DNA of 64,000 bases from Isoperla grammatica. Its lineage: Eukaryota > Arthropoda > Insecta > Plecoptera > Perlodidae. Shown one piece after another: positions 10,388 to 21,478 of this stretch; within the stretch, counting starts at the first letter, position 1; every line of letters begins with the position of its first letter. Both the position numbers and the translations under genes were made by a program. The notes under the pieces were generated by a model that saw only the letters and a program-made list of their open reading frames with translations, did no database searches and was not told the DNA's origin. The DNA lies in NCBI GenBank assembly GCA_945910005.1, contig OX246747.1, positions 8,891,966 through 8,955,965 on the forward strand. The letters run 5' to 3'.

Positions 10388-10815
10388 TTAAAACTCTAAG
10401 AATAATAATAAGAATAATAAAGAAGAATAATAATAATAATCTCTCCACTGCCAACTGTTCAAGAATTCATTTGGCGCCGTAGGGTATGCCTGCCGAACCA
10501 GCCGAGCTTTGTCAGCCTCGAACTGCTGTATAGTCTTGCCCGGTTTTTGGACACTCGTCTTCAATTGCGCCTGGTACACTGGCTGCATATGTCCGTCGCC
10601 ATAGCGCATCTCTAAGTTCCGTACTAGTGCCCTGTAGTCCCGTTGTTCTGGTTCAGTGATGGTCTGGAGAACGTTGAGCATCTCCCCGCAGAGCAATAAT
10701 TAGGGCGATAGCCTTCTCCATGTCTCCCCACTGGTTGACCGTTGCCGCAGCCTCGAACTGTTTCAAGTATGTGCTCCACGGAGATCCGCCATCAAAAGTT
10801 GGTGGTTTCATTTTA
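10388..10815 (-). pseudogene. Ty3/gypsy-type gag fragment
   Basis: The minus strand reads MKPPTFDGGSPWSTYLKQFE then AATVNQWGDMEKAIALIIALRG and, after a frame change near 10690, GEMLNVLQTITEPEQRDY followed by LVRNLEMRYGDGHMQPVYQAQLK and KPGKTIQQFEADKARLVRQA. This is the matrix/capsid pattern of Ty3-like gags (FDG--W--Y--qFe, then kpgEsiqqf). No protease or pol follows, and the 3' side ends in an AATAATA microsatellite (10397-10440). A relic of a second LTR element unrelated in sequence to that at 23343-28967. Confidence 0.6.
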
Positions 10816-11039
10816 GCTGCGCTGGAGGGTGTTGCTTCTTTTTAAAAAAATTGTATGAACTAACTGAAAAGTAATTCAATTACTTCATAAAGTAACTATA
10901 ACTGTAACTGAATTACTTTACAAAAGTAACTCTTACAACACTGATTTTATGGCCATGGAAGGAAAGAAATCTGAGGTGTGGCCATTTAAAACAAATGTAA
11001 ATAATAGATACGAAGTAAAATTTAGCTAAGATGAATACC

Positions 11040-11342
11040 CCAGGGACTGCTACCTTATCGTGGTGGGCAGGTTTGCGTGCTTTGTTGATCCCGAGAGCTA
11101 TGCCGGCGGAAGCGTATGCTTCTGGTAGGGCCACCCTAGCTGGACTGGTCGAGGGGGAGAAGTCAGACAAAGTGCAGTCCACACCCAAATCCCCTTTCCT
11201 CCCCTTTTCCCTTTCCTCACGCGCCCTCCTACTTGCCCCTTTCCTCCAAACAGTCCTGTATTTCATCTTCATTATCACCCACTCATCGTCTTGATTAGCC
11301 TAGTTGCAAAAATATAAGACGTTAAGCCCAAATAATAATAAT
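11040..11342 (+). mobile_element. SINE copy, short subtype
   Basis: Complete head (CCAGGGACTGCTACCTTATC), GGCGGAAGCGTATGCTTC, short body and end ATAAGACGTTAAGCCC followed by AATAATAATAATAAAAG. The tail is AAT- rather than ATCA-based. A target duplication is not clear. Confidence 0.8.
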
Positions 11343-11830
11343 AAAAGTAAGTAATGTAATTTGTTATTTCAATACCTTTAAAAAGCTATTTACCCAGGTC
11401 TAGATTTGACCTTGATGAGAAACAAGAACGGAACCCTAGATAATTTTTTTACAAAAGCTATAACCAGTTGGACATTGTTTTTAGTTATTGTAGTTTTAAT
11501 CTAAGATAGATACCACTGTACTTCATGAGAATATACAAAAATGCCTTGAATTTGAACTTATGTGGCTTTAAGTGTGTGATTGTGAACCAATTTTCCATAG
11601 CAACAAATCCTGTACATACCTTGTCAGTTGTCTGTGCATATGGCCCTCATCTTTCTTATTCTTAAAAGTAAATGTTTAACACTAAATAATTATGTATGTC
11701 CATCAATATTAATTAAATGAATCGACATAACGTATGAAAATGAATATTTCTTGGTTGTATATGAGACGTTTTTACAACCTGCATCAATTTAATCTGCATG
11801 GGGGCAAGTGCAGACCTACTATATGTAGTA
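11343..11830. other. AT-rich spacer, nothing recognised
   Basis: No frame or repeat that I can assign; AT-rich spacer between a SINE and the 3' flank of a Harbinger element. Confidence 0.3.
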
Positions 11831-12104
11831 GTTAAGACAATTCAAATTTGAAGTTGCCGCCCACGGTTGGGCCTGCGGTGGTCCGCAAGATGGGTGGTGG
11901 GCATAATAACATGAATGTGGGCATGATAACGACGTCACCCAGGCAGGATAGAAGGACCCACACAATATGTCGAGTACACTGGAGTGTAGTGTGCGATGCA
12001 ACACGGTCGACACTCGCTGCATTCAGACTGTCATTTCGGGTCAGTGCTCGTGTTTGCAGTCGGGGCGTCGAGTGATGACGTCCCGGGTGGATCCCTGTTC
12101 CGAA

Positions 12105-12177
12105 ACTAGCTGAATATGCCATTTCCGTGCTGAGGCCATTCCGTAACTTGCTGAAAATCATAGGCTGAGCGTTCCTT
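12105..12177. repeat. dispersed block shared with 47218-47300
   Basis: GCTGAATATGCCATTTCCGT followed by GCTGAGGCCATTCCGTAACT is the reverse complement of sequence around 47240-47295. The shared piece is about 70 bp; it lies just 3' of the Harbinger transposase here and may be part of that family's terminal region. Confidence 0.5.
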
Positions 12178-14205
12178 ACTGATTCAAACTGAAGGATGAT
12201 CTCCTTAAAGGTAAAGTGGCAGCCAGGTGGCGGCACAAATGATTCCGTACGACACCTATGTCGTAATGATCTCGATCTCGAGCTCTCTCTAACAGTGGCT
12301 GAGGAAACATTAATTCTGCCTCTTGGACTAACTCCAGCCATTGTTCTACAAAAGGCTCTTTACCGTTTTCTACATAGTTGTGTAGAGCGCAACAAGCAGC
12401 CATCACTTGTGGCACAAACCTGTAGTCAACGTCGATTCTTTTTAAAATGCAACGCCAGCGAGCTTTCAAGCGCCCAAATGCAATTTCTACGTTAATTCTA
12501 AATGAGCTAAGGTATACATTGAAAGATTCTTGCTCAGGTGTAAGTCGGCCAGTGTAACCTTTCATAAGCCAAGGAAGCAGAGGATATGCCGCATCTCCCA
12601 AGATCATCATGGGGACATTAACTCCGTCTATGATGCGTGGCGCTTTGGGAATCATGGTGTCTGCATGCAAGTATATGTTATAGCGTATTCGACTGGACCG
12701 CACCGAGTGCACACTGAAACGTCACGATTTCGTCGTGCACTCGCCTAAGTGTCGTCGCCGGCTCTTTCCCAGCCGAACACGCATGACATATCCAGTGCAA
12801 AGATGGCGACAGAAAACAGCGGCAATAACGACGTTGTTGAATTCCATCAATTTGTTTACGTTCAGGATGGAAATGTAACAATCACCAGCGAGGGTGTTTT
12901 GTGTCGAATGATTGGCAATGAGGGTAAGTTGATGATATTCAATTTAGATAGGCCGAGATCAGCTGTTATAGCGTTGTTTTTCAATTTCATAATTTGGCAT
13001 TTAATAAACTGGGCTTGGCATAGGGCCCAACCATACCAACCGAACACTTACCTCCATATCGGAATAGTGAGATACAACATTGTTTATATAACTTTTTATT
13101 TTAGGCTTTTTATTTCATGGCTTGATAACAGCTAATATATGTTCGATATCGTCATCACTATCAGAAGATTCGAGCAAGTCCATAAGCAATTTCAAACTTT
13201 GCGCGTTCATCGCCGCACTGAACAACTCGCACTGGCCCCTAACCCGAGTGCAGGTCAGTGCTGCACTCTGGGAGTGCAACTGCCCAGTCGAATACGAAAT
13301 ATTGCACTGAGTGCGCACTAGATTCACCAGTCGAATACGGACAGTGCACTCAGTGCGCACTGAGTGCGGTCCAGTGCAACCAGTCGAATACGCCATTAGA
13401 TTCATCTAACACACGTGCATCGTTTGCTGATCCCGGCAATATACAGATGATGTCTCGGAAGCGATACCGATTATCAACTACACCTTGAAGAACCACCGAT
13501 GGCCATCCCTTTCGGTTGATGAAGTCACGGTATCCTTCTGTTGGTGGTAGAATTGGAATGTGACTTCCATCAATTGACAAGAATGCCTAAGGAAATTTGG
13601 AGCTCTGTTCTACAAGATATGCTATCTCTCGAGCCTCCACTTCATTGGGCATTGACAATACATTCGGTAAAAGAATGGTGTTAATTGCTTTGACTACAGC
13701 ATAAACTGGTTTTTGAACAGTGCTTTTAGCAACACCAAACTGATTAGATACAAGTCTGTACTCGCCACATGATGCCAACTTGTATAAGGTAGGCCACCTT
13801 CTTCCTTGTTTCTAAGGGCAATTGTAATGAAACAGGGGAGGCAGACAGTGCAGGTTCCAGATCCACACAAAGTCTTTCGAAGGAATCACGTCTCATACGA
13901 AAGTTAGCAATCCACTCGTCGTCATTAAAATGGAGCTGAACGACACGGTCCCACCAGTCGGAACTTCGGACTCTGTTCCTGCCTCGTTCCCGTATTGGTC
14001 GTGCAATTAACGGTAACAGTGCGGGGTTCAGAGTTGCCCATATGTTGTTCATGTCATTGCGATACTGAGCTGCGAGGTGAACGATGCGTGCCCTGAACAC
14101 TCTGCGACGACGCAATACTGCTGCCCTACGATCACCTTCAGCCAAAATCAGAGCGACATGCATGACGGCAGCACAGTACCGTACAAATATATCGTTACGC
14201 TCCAT
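12176..14205 (-). pseudogene. Harbinger/PIF (ALP1-like) transposase, interrupted by nested element
   Basis: An apparently intronless minus-strand gene begins at ATG 14205. Blocks: MERNDIFVRYCAAVMHVALI; FRMRRDSFERLCVDLEPAL (conserved FRM region); YRLVSNQFGVAKSTVQK (helix-turn-helix); AFLSIDGSHIPILPP (first Asp); GSANDARVLDESN; MILGDAAYPLLPWLMKGY (second Asp); VEIAFGRLKARWRCILKRID (Glu). Three defects are visible: a one-base frameshift near 13790, an in-frame TAG near 13588 just before AFLSIDG, and a 715-bp insertion (12681-13395). Deleting the insertion and one TTA gives a continuous reading across DESN|IYLHAD. It resembles plant PIF/ALP1-type transposases more than the HARBI1 copies at 6775 and 52955. 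Confidence 0.8.
12681..13395. mobile_element. 715-bp Harbinger-type non-autonomous element inside transposase gene
   Basis: The ends TAGCGTATTCGACTGG and (opposite strand) TGGCGTATTCGACTGG are inverted repeats bordered by TTA at 12678-12680 and 13396-13398, the 3-bp TWA target site of Harbinger transposases. Subterminal GTGCACTCAGTGCGC-like repeats lie at both ends. Inside are two start-like coding stubs in opposite directions: + 12803-12924 (MATENSGNNDVVEFHQFVYV, ending at a GTAAGT donor) and - about 13208-13115 (MNAQSLKLLMDLLESSDSDD). This fits an internally deleted autonomous element that kept the first exons of its two genes. Confidence 0.8.
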
Positions 14206-14235
14206 TTTCAGAATGTTATTTGTTGTTAGGTCTAC

Positions 14236-14870
14236 GTTTCAGGAGGTTGGATCGAGGTTAGGAACGAGTAGGAGCTGATAAAAATAACTCAGTTGTAAAG
14301 GCTTACTAACTACAATCTAATAATTGCCTATTGTTTATATATGTAGATCTAGGACTAGGCCTGCATATTTCTTGCTTACCTAGGAGGACTAGCCAAATTG
14401 ACCAAGTAGTAAACGTGATCGATCAAGATCAAAATAACCCCAGAATAGAATGTGAGGTCGGCCTAAGCCTATTGGTGGTTGTTCGAGGAGGTTGGATCGA
14501 GGTTAGGAACGAGTAGGGGCTGAAAAAAGAACACATTTGTATAGGCCTACTAATGACAATCTGATAATTGCCTTTGTATACAAATGTAGATCTAGAACTA
14601 CATATTTCATGCTTACCGAGACTAGCCTAGCCTAGGCTAGTTGACCAAGTAGGCCTAGTAAACGTAGCCACACCACTGGCCTTGCATACGTTTAGGGTTA
14701 GGGCCTAGACCTAGCCGCTACAGTATTTCGTCCACAGATGAATAATAATTACCGTCAATAATATTATTTGTAGTTACGATTGAGGTTAGGAACAAGTAGG
14801 ATGGCTGAAAAATGACACATATGTAGACTATAGTAAATATAATCTAATGAAATAATATATAGCGTACAAT
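14236..14870. repeat. three degenerate tandem copies of a ~245-280 bp unit
   Basis: GAGGTTGGATCGAGGTTAGG, AACGAGTAGG-GCTGA and TAATTGCCT...TGTAGATCTA recur at about 14236-14385, 14480-14620 and (weaker) 14770-14870. The repeats lie upstream of the Harbinger transposase and may belong to its 5' region. Confidence 0.7.
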
Positions 14871-14879
14871 ACAATCCAA

Positions 14880-15170
14880 GTTCACGTCTCACGAAATGAT
14901 ACCTCAACAAAACAAAACAACAAACACGCGTTGTCTCCCAGCTGTTGTCAAATCAGCTGTCAATGTCAACCATATAAAAAAGGCGGTGTCGTTCGAGAGA
15001 CCACTCGAAAGGCGGTGAAAATTTCCAAAATGGCTGGCGTTTTAGAAATGACAAACTGTTTTACCAATACCGTTTTTGAATGTTGATATACAGTGATTTG
15101 TTTAAATCGTGTTTGGGCAAAACCGGTTTGCTAAACCGTTTTATATCTCTGATGATATACGTAGTCTATG
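14880..15170. other. spacer with TATA-like and inverted motifs
   Basis: No coding frame. Contains CATATAAAAAAGGCGG near 14970 followed by GTTCGAGAGACCACTCGAAAGG, a TATA-like box and a small inverted repeat. This could be a promoter for a minus- or plus-strand transcript, but nothing confirms it. Confidence 0.25.
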
Positions 15171-15365
15171 TCTCCTCCCACTTGGCCCTGCCCTCCCTTG
15201 CGGACTCCCATACGACGACCCACGCGACGTACAATGGATCTGATTCGGATGTGGATTTGTTTTTCATCATCATCTTTCCCATCTTCATTATCACCCGCTC
15301 ATCGTCTCGATTAGCCATAGTTGCACAAATATGAGACGTTAAGCCCCATTAATCAATCAATCAGC
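15171..15365 (+). mobile_element. SINE copy, 5'-truncated, long subtype
   Basis: Only the 3' body is present (CTCCTCCCACTTGGCCCTGCCC ... GGATCTGATTCGGATGTGG ... GAGACGTTAAGCCCC) with an AATCAATCAATCAG end. Followed at 15380 by a G homopolymer. Confidence 0.8.
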
Positions 15366-15455
15366 TCATACCTTTTTGCGGGGGGGGGGGGGGGCAATAT
15401 TGATCTCGTTTATGCATGAGAAAATCACTCGAACCGGCCCTGTCTACATACTCAC

Positions 15456-16095
15456 TTCCTGCCTACAATCTTTTCTGCCAAGAACCCCAAGCAAGGTGAC
15501 AGGCCCCATGGCTTCAGTGCCTTAGCCCCCGATCCACTGGGGAGGCTCTTGTTCCTTCTGACAAGTTTATCTCGGATTGCCTTAAACCTGGCAGAACAAT
15601 ATTTCACGTCACGATCTGAAAATACCCAACACGAAAATATGAACTGAGTGTACGTTTTTAAATGCACAACTAATCAAATATCTCCTTGCTTTCAGTTCTA
15701 TCACTAATTAGAATCGTAATTAAATAGATAGGCCTAGGCATGTATAGGTTCAAATCAAATCAAATCAAAAATCCATTTTATTCTCATATCTTAAATATGT
15801 ACATAAGTAAGTGTATACACAACATAAAATGGTAGCATAGATAAAGGTACTAATCGCATACACTTTTAAATAGGAAATGTGTATATATTAGGTAGGCCCT
15901 AGGCCTAGGCCAAGCTAGGGCTAGAGAATGGGTTTGCTTACCTCCTGCGCCGATGCTTCTGCATATTTTAGTCCATGCAAGAGCACGGACATCGCTGTTT
16001 TTGTAACCCGGGTTACTAGCGTCCCAGATAGAGGGCTCTTTTTCGACAGCAAAAACTAGCTCGTAATCCAAATTACTTTCTAGACTGTCGGCCAT
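15456..16095 (-). CDS. MADF-domain protein, two exons visible
   Basis: Exon 1 runs from ATG at 16095 to 15942, ending at a GTAAGC donor; an upstream in-frame ATG at 16158 is possible. Exon 2 begins at 15615 after a pyrimidine-rich TTTTCAG acceptor and runs to a GTGAGT donor at 15455 or, if unspliced, to a TGA two codons on. The split codon joins in phase 1. The product reads NLDYELVFAVEKEPSIWDAS, NPGYKNSDVRALAWTKICRS, then RFKAIRDKLVRRNKSLPSGS and KPWGLSPCLGFLAEKIV: the MADF pattern (LI-aV---p-LWd, Y--------aW--I, l-d-y-r, pW--yd-m-FL). MADF/Myb-like proteins are the usual second gene of Harbinger elements, so this may be the partner of the transposase at 12176-14205. Confidence 0.65.
15760..15785. 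repeat. CAAAT microsatellite
   Basis: TCAAATCAAATCAAATCAAA is a short pentamer run within the MADF intron, possibly a LINE tail. Confidence 0.6.
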
Positions 16096-16155
16096 ATTGT
16101 TATTTGTTTGAATACAACATGACAAGAGCACTGCCACTTGGTTGTACGTAAATGC

Positions 16156-16528
16156 CAAGGTCTACTGGATTTACTCCTAGCGGAGTAATTGCGAATCGCA
16201 AAGTAAGGTCATTGAATGAGATCCAAAATCGCCATTTTGGATCCAACTACAAAAATCGCATTATTATTTGAATAATCCTCACCAATAATGTGAACTTACG
16301 CGTAAAGTATTAAAAAATATATATATATAGAATGTGAAGACCAAATCTCATTACCGATTGTTATTTTGTCTTTTTGGCCCATAATTTGTTTTGACAGATC
16401 AATTCATTTGTTTTTCTGAATGATTCTCCCATTTGAATAACATGGGATTTTTAACATTATGGAAATAGGTTAGATGACCTTACTTCGCGCGCGCTGCGCG
16501 CGCGCTACAAGCGATCTAGTGGACCTTG
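16156..16528. mobile_element. Mutator-type MITE, 373 bp
   Basis: The termini CAAGGTCTACTGGAT... and (opposite strand) CAAGGTCCACTAGAT... form an imperfect inverted repeat of ~55 bp ending in AAGTAAGGTCAT on both sides. It is flanked by 9-bp direct repeats CGTAAATGC at 16147-16155 and 16529-16537. Long inverted ends plus a 9-bp duplication point to a Mutator-mobilised element. It sits just upstream of the MADF start. The interior has ATATATATA at 16317 and a GCGCGC palindrome at 16486-16504. Confidence 0.75.
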
Positions 16529-16539
16529 CGTAAATGCTA

Positions 16540-18050
16540 GCGTGAATGGCAATCAATCAAGGTGGCCGTGGGGAGACGCGACGCGAGAAAACATAAACTT
16601 GAACCATGTCTGGCGCGAAGGTTTGCCCCTCGCGAGCTCGCGTGAAACTCGGCCGCTGATTGGAGCTGGCGCCCTCACTTCGCTCGCAACGCGTAGCTGT
16701 AAACCCACCATAAGGGTCCAGAGCACGTTCACTGAATGTGTGGGTATGTGGTACATAGGCCTACTCACAGATGTTTTACTATCTTCATACGTTTTTGGTT
16801 GCGCGTAGCCCTTGCTCTCCCCGCCATCATTCTGTTGCGCCTTTTGCAGTAAGTATGTAGCGACATGCGGGTAAATAGCAAGAGGATGGCATTCACTATG
16901 TCTTCTTTGTGTGTGGCACAGGCAATCCAACTGAACTGAACTACACTTACGAACCTCGCCTTTTTGTATTGCTTATTGCAAATAAAGACCTTTGTATTGT
17001 ATTGTAAGTCCACACCTCCTTAGACCAAAGATATTAGTCTAGACCTACCTTGACTTTTTGACACAACACTGTTAATGTTTTGTTTTTTTTACTTCACTTT
17101 TTTATACCACAGAATATCCTGGGCCCATAACCTGTTCAGGATAATTTTTAGCGTAGTTATTACTTATTAAGTTATTAATAAAGGTAGAATCAACTTCTAA
17201 AAGACCTAGTTTATTATGACAAACATGGAGAGATTACAAGAACACAACAACCACATTTTTGTCCTAGACAACAATTAAACTTTCTGGAAGACAACAGTGC
17301 TAACACACAGACAACTTAAAATAATCTATATTTCATAAAATATGTTGTTGTTGTTGTTACTATTTATTCTATTTTCATGATTATTATTATTTCTTAACAA
17401 GGCCTACCGTGAATGAATGAATAATCACAACTTACTAGTGAAATTGTCGGTTCAAATCACCTTTTTCGAATCACACTCACAAAAAAGTAAAGAAAAACTC
17501 ACAAAACACGTCGTGTAGGTGGTTTGCTTCGACTAGAAAATCGTTTCGTTGCCATGTGCACAAGGTCACGTGGGCTCCGGCTAGGGCGGTAAAAGATTGA
17601 TGACGACACAGAGCTCAAATGAGCTACTTTATCTTAAAAATTATACCTATTCGACAATGATAGCTGGTAAAACTACAATAACACAGCAAATTTAATTTAT
17701 TTTTCAAAAACTGGTTCTTTTCTTACAGCAATTTCAAATGATACACGAACACATGAAATAAAGATCTGAATAAATTACTACAGTCGCCTCCCTATTTGAA
17801 AGCAAGCAGGGAAGTTCTGCCTGTAGTCTACCTGAAAGGCAGAGTAAACTGAATAAATTTAAAAAGTTTCCTCCGTGGGCTATCCTGAAAGGTAATCTGA
17901 GGGTAATTTCCTGTTAGAGCAGGCCACAGGTAGTCCGACGGAAGTCCTGCCTCAGCTTTACCCGAAAGGTACAGAAAAGCACTTCCTCAGGATATCAAAT
18001 GTTTGTAGGGGAGATCGCTGATATTAGCCTGAAACAGAGCTATTAGGAGT
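16540..18050. other. non-coding region, possible LINE tail at 16965-17010
   Basis: I see no supported gene. AATAAAGACCTTTGTATTGT at 16980-17005 followed by TATTGTA resembles a LINE 3' end (poly-A signal plus TTGTA repeats). 17340-17400 is TTG/TTA-rich. At 17800-17990 a short motif (CCTG-CTGTAGTCTACCTGAAAGG) recurs loosely three times. Confidence 0.35.
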
Positions 18051-19310
18051 TCCAGGGCAGTTATACCATATCTCTTGTTGGGTATTGCAGGTGGGCTGCC
18101 TGCATATTGTACTCGCGCAGAGAAATACACATGTGGTCCTCTGTGAGGTCACTTGTTACCAGGGATAACTTGCACTCCGTACAAGTCCCCTTGGCCAGCA
18201 CACGTTTTGCGATGTATCCGCAGATATACGCCACCGGTTGGCGTCTCAACCCGCAGACCAAGACCTCCTCGGCCGTAACTGGAAGGTCTCGAAGTCGCAA
18301 GCTCGTATCACTGCGGTCGTTTGGTCGCATAACCTTTAAGAAACAGAACAGTTTTAAAAACATTGAAGGCACATAGTGTACGTGTCTCCCACATGTAGGC
18401 TATATTATGTTTCATGTGAGTAGGTAACCTTACCTGAGGTTCAAGAAGGGGCACATCTTTGATCTCCAATAGCGACATGAGGTTGCTCAGTAGTTGGCCT
18501 TCGTCTTCCTCACAGTTTGCACCTCGAGAACATTGGCTGGACAGATTGTTAAGAACACTTGTCTTAAGTGACCCAACAAACTGTGGACACGTTGGATTTG
18601 TGTTTTGGGCACCGTTTACTCGGATTTCCCCAAACAAATTCTCAAGCCCATCCTGGTTGAGCACGCGCATGTTGAGGTACTTGAAACCAGCTGCTTTCAA
18701 GCGTGGCCACAACATTTGCATGCTCTTGATGGATATCATCCAGCCACGAACTGTTGGGGGTTGGAATTGCTGAAAAAAATATGGTAATTTTATGTAATCG
18801 ACACCAAACCGAACTAAAAAATTAGGAATAATTTCATCATAACTACGTCTACGTGTACTTACACGTCCGGCGTCGACTCGCCGGAAATTCCACGAGTTCA
18901 GTTTCTTGAGCATGTCGCCCCAGAATGGAATATGAGGCGACTTCTCTGAGAGACATGTTCGCAGAACCTTCCCGCTTTCTGGGTATCGTGTGGTTCCGTT
19001 GAAACTGTCAAACAGTTCGTCAACGTCGCCCAAAAACTCTGCTGTACTCTGCTGTCTCCCTTGCAGCACTCTGTAAGACATCTCCACCAAATGTCGCTAC
19101 AGTCAGCATTGCAGCCGAAACAGTGTGGCTCATTACCTGTGCTGCAAGGTTGACCTTTACTTTCAGCTTCCCCTCCGGCTGTATATGGTCGTCTGTCAAC
19201 TTTTGGGCCATCCTGGCAAACCCTATCCCACTCGTAAAATGCTTTTATATGCTTCCACTTTGCTGTTTTGAATTCCCACGTTACGTTGTAATCCATCAGC
19301 AAAGTGCGGA

Positions 19311-19623
19311 CCTGCCCAGGGACTGCTACCTTATCGTGGTGGGCAGGTTTGCGTGCTTTGATGATTCGTGGAGCTATGCCGGTCGAAGCGTTTGCTTCTG
19401 GTAGGGCCACCCTAGCCGGACAGGTCGAGGAGGAGAAGTCTGACGAAATGCAGTGCACATCTTCCCCACTTTCTTTTCCTCCCCTTTCCCTTCTTCCCTT
19501 CCCACCCACTTGGCCCTTTCCTCCCCTTTCCTCCAAAGAGCCCCAATTACATCTTCATTATCACCCACTCATCGTCTTGATTAGCCAATTTGCAAAAATA
19601 TAAGACGTTAAGCCCAAATATCA
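19311..19623 (+). mobile_element. SINE copy, short subtype, in P-like transposase
   Basis: Full head and short body ending ATAAGACGTTAAGCCC-AAATATCA. Perfect 16-bp flanking repeats ATCAGCAAAGTGCGGA at 19295-19310 and 19624-19639 mark the insertion; the host frame (LRTLLI|DYNVTW) is restored when the insert and one repeat are removed. Confidence 0.93.
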
Positions 19624-20099
19624 ATCAGCAAAGTGCGGAGGCATTTAATTAAATGGGGGGGGTCGTACAGGCTTACAATAACCTGCCAATCAACCTCAAA
19701 CCACGGGCCCGGTCGATCAGTCCGTGTTTTGTTGATGAGGTTTTGTACCGCCCCACGATTGGTTGGGCCTTGGTCACAGACAGTGGCAACAACTATTAGT
19801 CCGGCACTCGGATAACCTCTTGGAATAGTTGTTCCAATATCAGTGTAGGCGTGGTGTCTGCGCAAGAGTAAAAAGCAATCGGTTGCTTCCATGTGCGGCG
19901 TAGGCCTCTAGCCATAAACACTAACGCATGGTTCGCAACAACCCTTGGTTAGCACCATAATCCTCGAAGCCTGTAGATAAAACACAAAAAGAAAGTCGAT
20001 TCTAATCAATAATCCTGTACATAATAGGTAACACATACATCATATAACATAATTTCTTCTATAACTGAACTGAGATAAGACCATTTATTCAATCCCCTC

Positions 20100-20122
20100 C
20101 CCCCCAACCCCCCCCCCCCCTC
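20100..20122. repeat. C homopolymer tract
   Basis: Interrupted poly-C (CCCCCCAACCCCCCCCCCCC) between two blocks of the P-like pseudogene. Confidence 0.8.
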
Positions 20123-20634
20123 CCGCGTACAACGATATTGTATTAAGACCTTAATTGTTGAATACCATACGTAATTAACAACTAAATCATTGACAATATA
20201 TATATCTTGACCCCGTTTCCAACATTAACTATCGGGTAGGGGGGAGTAGTGAGGTACTCCATTTCTTGGGCTAATGTCTTCGTTGCCGGCTAGCCAGGCC
20301 TGACACAACCACCTCCTCAACCTCTGGTAGCGGAAAAAGTTATCGACAAAATATTATATAAAATTCACAAACCTGAAGAGCATTTCAAAATTGTACATAT
20401 GCAAATTGAATAAATTTAAGGTTGAATGTAATATATTTAATAAATATAACGTAAAGTGGTATAGACGTACCTTCTATCTGGTCTATTGACTCGTTGTAAA
20501 AAAGGCTGGAATGCAGGGACATCTCGTCGAAGGCTCACGAGCAATATTTATCGCCTTCACATATTGCCCCAACTCGCTTGCCCAATTGCTCTAGCATTTT
20601 TATGTTGATGCGGACTGGATTGTATTTCTTTTAA

Positions 20635-20950
20635 CCTGCCCAGGGACTGCTACCTTATCGTGGTGGGCAGGTTTGAGTGCTTTGATGATCCCGAGAGCTA
20701 TGCCGGCGGAAGCGTATGCTTCTGGTAGGGCCACCCTTGCCGGACTGGTCGAGGAGGAGAAGTCAGACGAAATGCAGTCCACACCCTAATCCCCTTTCCT
20801 CCCCCTTCCCGTTTCCACCCCGCCCTCCAATTTTCTCCAATTTTCTCCTTTCCTCCAAACAACCCCCTATTTCATCTTCATATATCACCCACTCATTGTC
20901 TCGATTAGCCTCGTTGCAAAAATATGAGACGTTAAGCCCAAATAATCAAA
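20635..20950 (+). mobile_element. SINE copy, short subtype, in P-like transposase
   Basis: Full head and body, tail reduced to AAATAATCAAA. Flanked by 13-bp repeats GTATTTCTTTTAA at 20622-20634 and 20951-20963. Splits the P-like block DVLKEI from QSSPHQ. Confidence 0.9.
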
Positions 20951-21293
20951 GTATTTCTTTTAAAACATCTGACCGAACTTGACCAGCAAGGACTTGCACT
21001 AGTTCTCGAACTATTCTTTCAGATGTATAGTGTGCATTCCCTGCGAGTTACGCCCCATTCTTTTACTGCGCTCTACAAGTTTAGTGTATAAAGTGGTTTG
21101 AGGGAGCTCATTCTCAGCAAGGAAATACATAGTTTTTAGAACGCCGATAAAGCTTCTCTTTTGAGATTATTAAATATCGTTATTGAACGTTCCACTTTAC
21201 CCACACCTGTTTTAAATAACATTTCAGCGTCTGCGGCAGCTTTCAAGGAAGTTAGATGAACGTGCGATTTCTCGTGGTCATGAAGACTCTCCC

Positions 21294-21478
21294 TGCCCAT
21301 GGACTGCCACCTTATCGTGGTGGGCAGGTTTGCGTGCTTTGTTGATCCCGAGACCTGCCCATGGACTGCTACCTTATCGTGGTGGGCAGGTTTGCGTGCT
21401 TTGTTGATCCCGAGAGCTATGCCGGCGGAAGCGTATGCTTCTGGTAAGGCCACCCTAGCCGGACTGGTCAAGGAGGAA
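21294..21478 (+). mobile_element. SINE fragment with duplicated head
   Basis: The first ~60 bp of the family (CCTGCCCATGGACTGC ... TTGATCCCGAGA) occur twice in a row (21294-21354 and 21355-21416) before the sequence continues through the head and stops abruptly at GGTCAAGGAGGAAATGAG; no body or tail. Both heads share the variant CCCATGG, so this is a tandem duplication and not two insertions. Confidence 0.8.

Larger units (their letters stand above)
18061..21250 (-). pseudogene. P-element/THAP9-like transposase pseudogene with two SINEs
   Basis: Minus-strand blocks, upstream to downstream: about 21050-20951 (SERIVRELVQVLAGQVRSDV), 20621-20471 (SLRRDVPAFQPFLQRVNRPD, ending at a GTACGT donor), 19950-19640 (VVATVCDQGPTNRGAVQNLI, then YDPPHLIKCLRTLLI), 19294-19100 (NVTWEFKTAKWKHIKAFYEW, then KLKVKVNLAAQVMSHTVSAA), 19090-18863 (FLGDVDELFDSFNGTTRYPE), 18771-18436 (RGWMISIKSMQMLWPRL, KYLNMRVLNQDGLENLFGEI) and 18332-18061 (RQPVAYICGYIAKRVL). 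This order matches the RNase H-like and C-terminal domains of P-element/THAP9 transposases. Single-base frameshifts near 19215 and 19088 and two SINEs (19311-19623, 20635-20950) disable it. The THAP finger was not seen. Confidence 0.7.

Noticed and set aside
11832..12341. 169-codon minus frame after the Harbinger transposase
   Set aside because: It overlaps the transposase end in another frame and has no motif; likely non-coding 3' flank.
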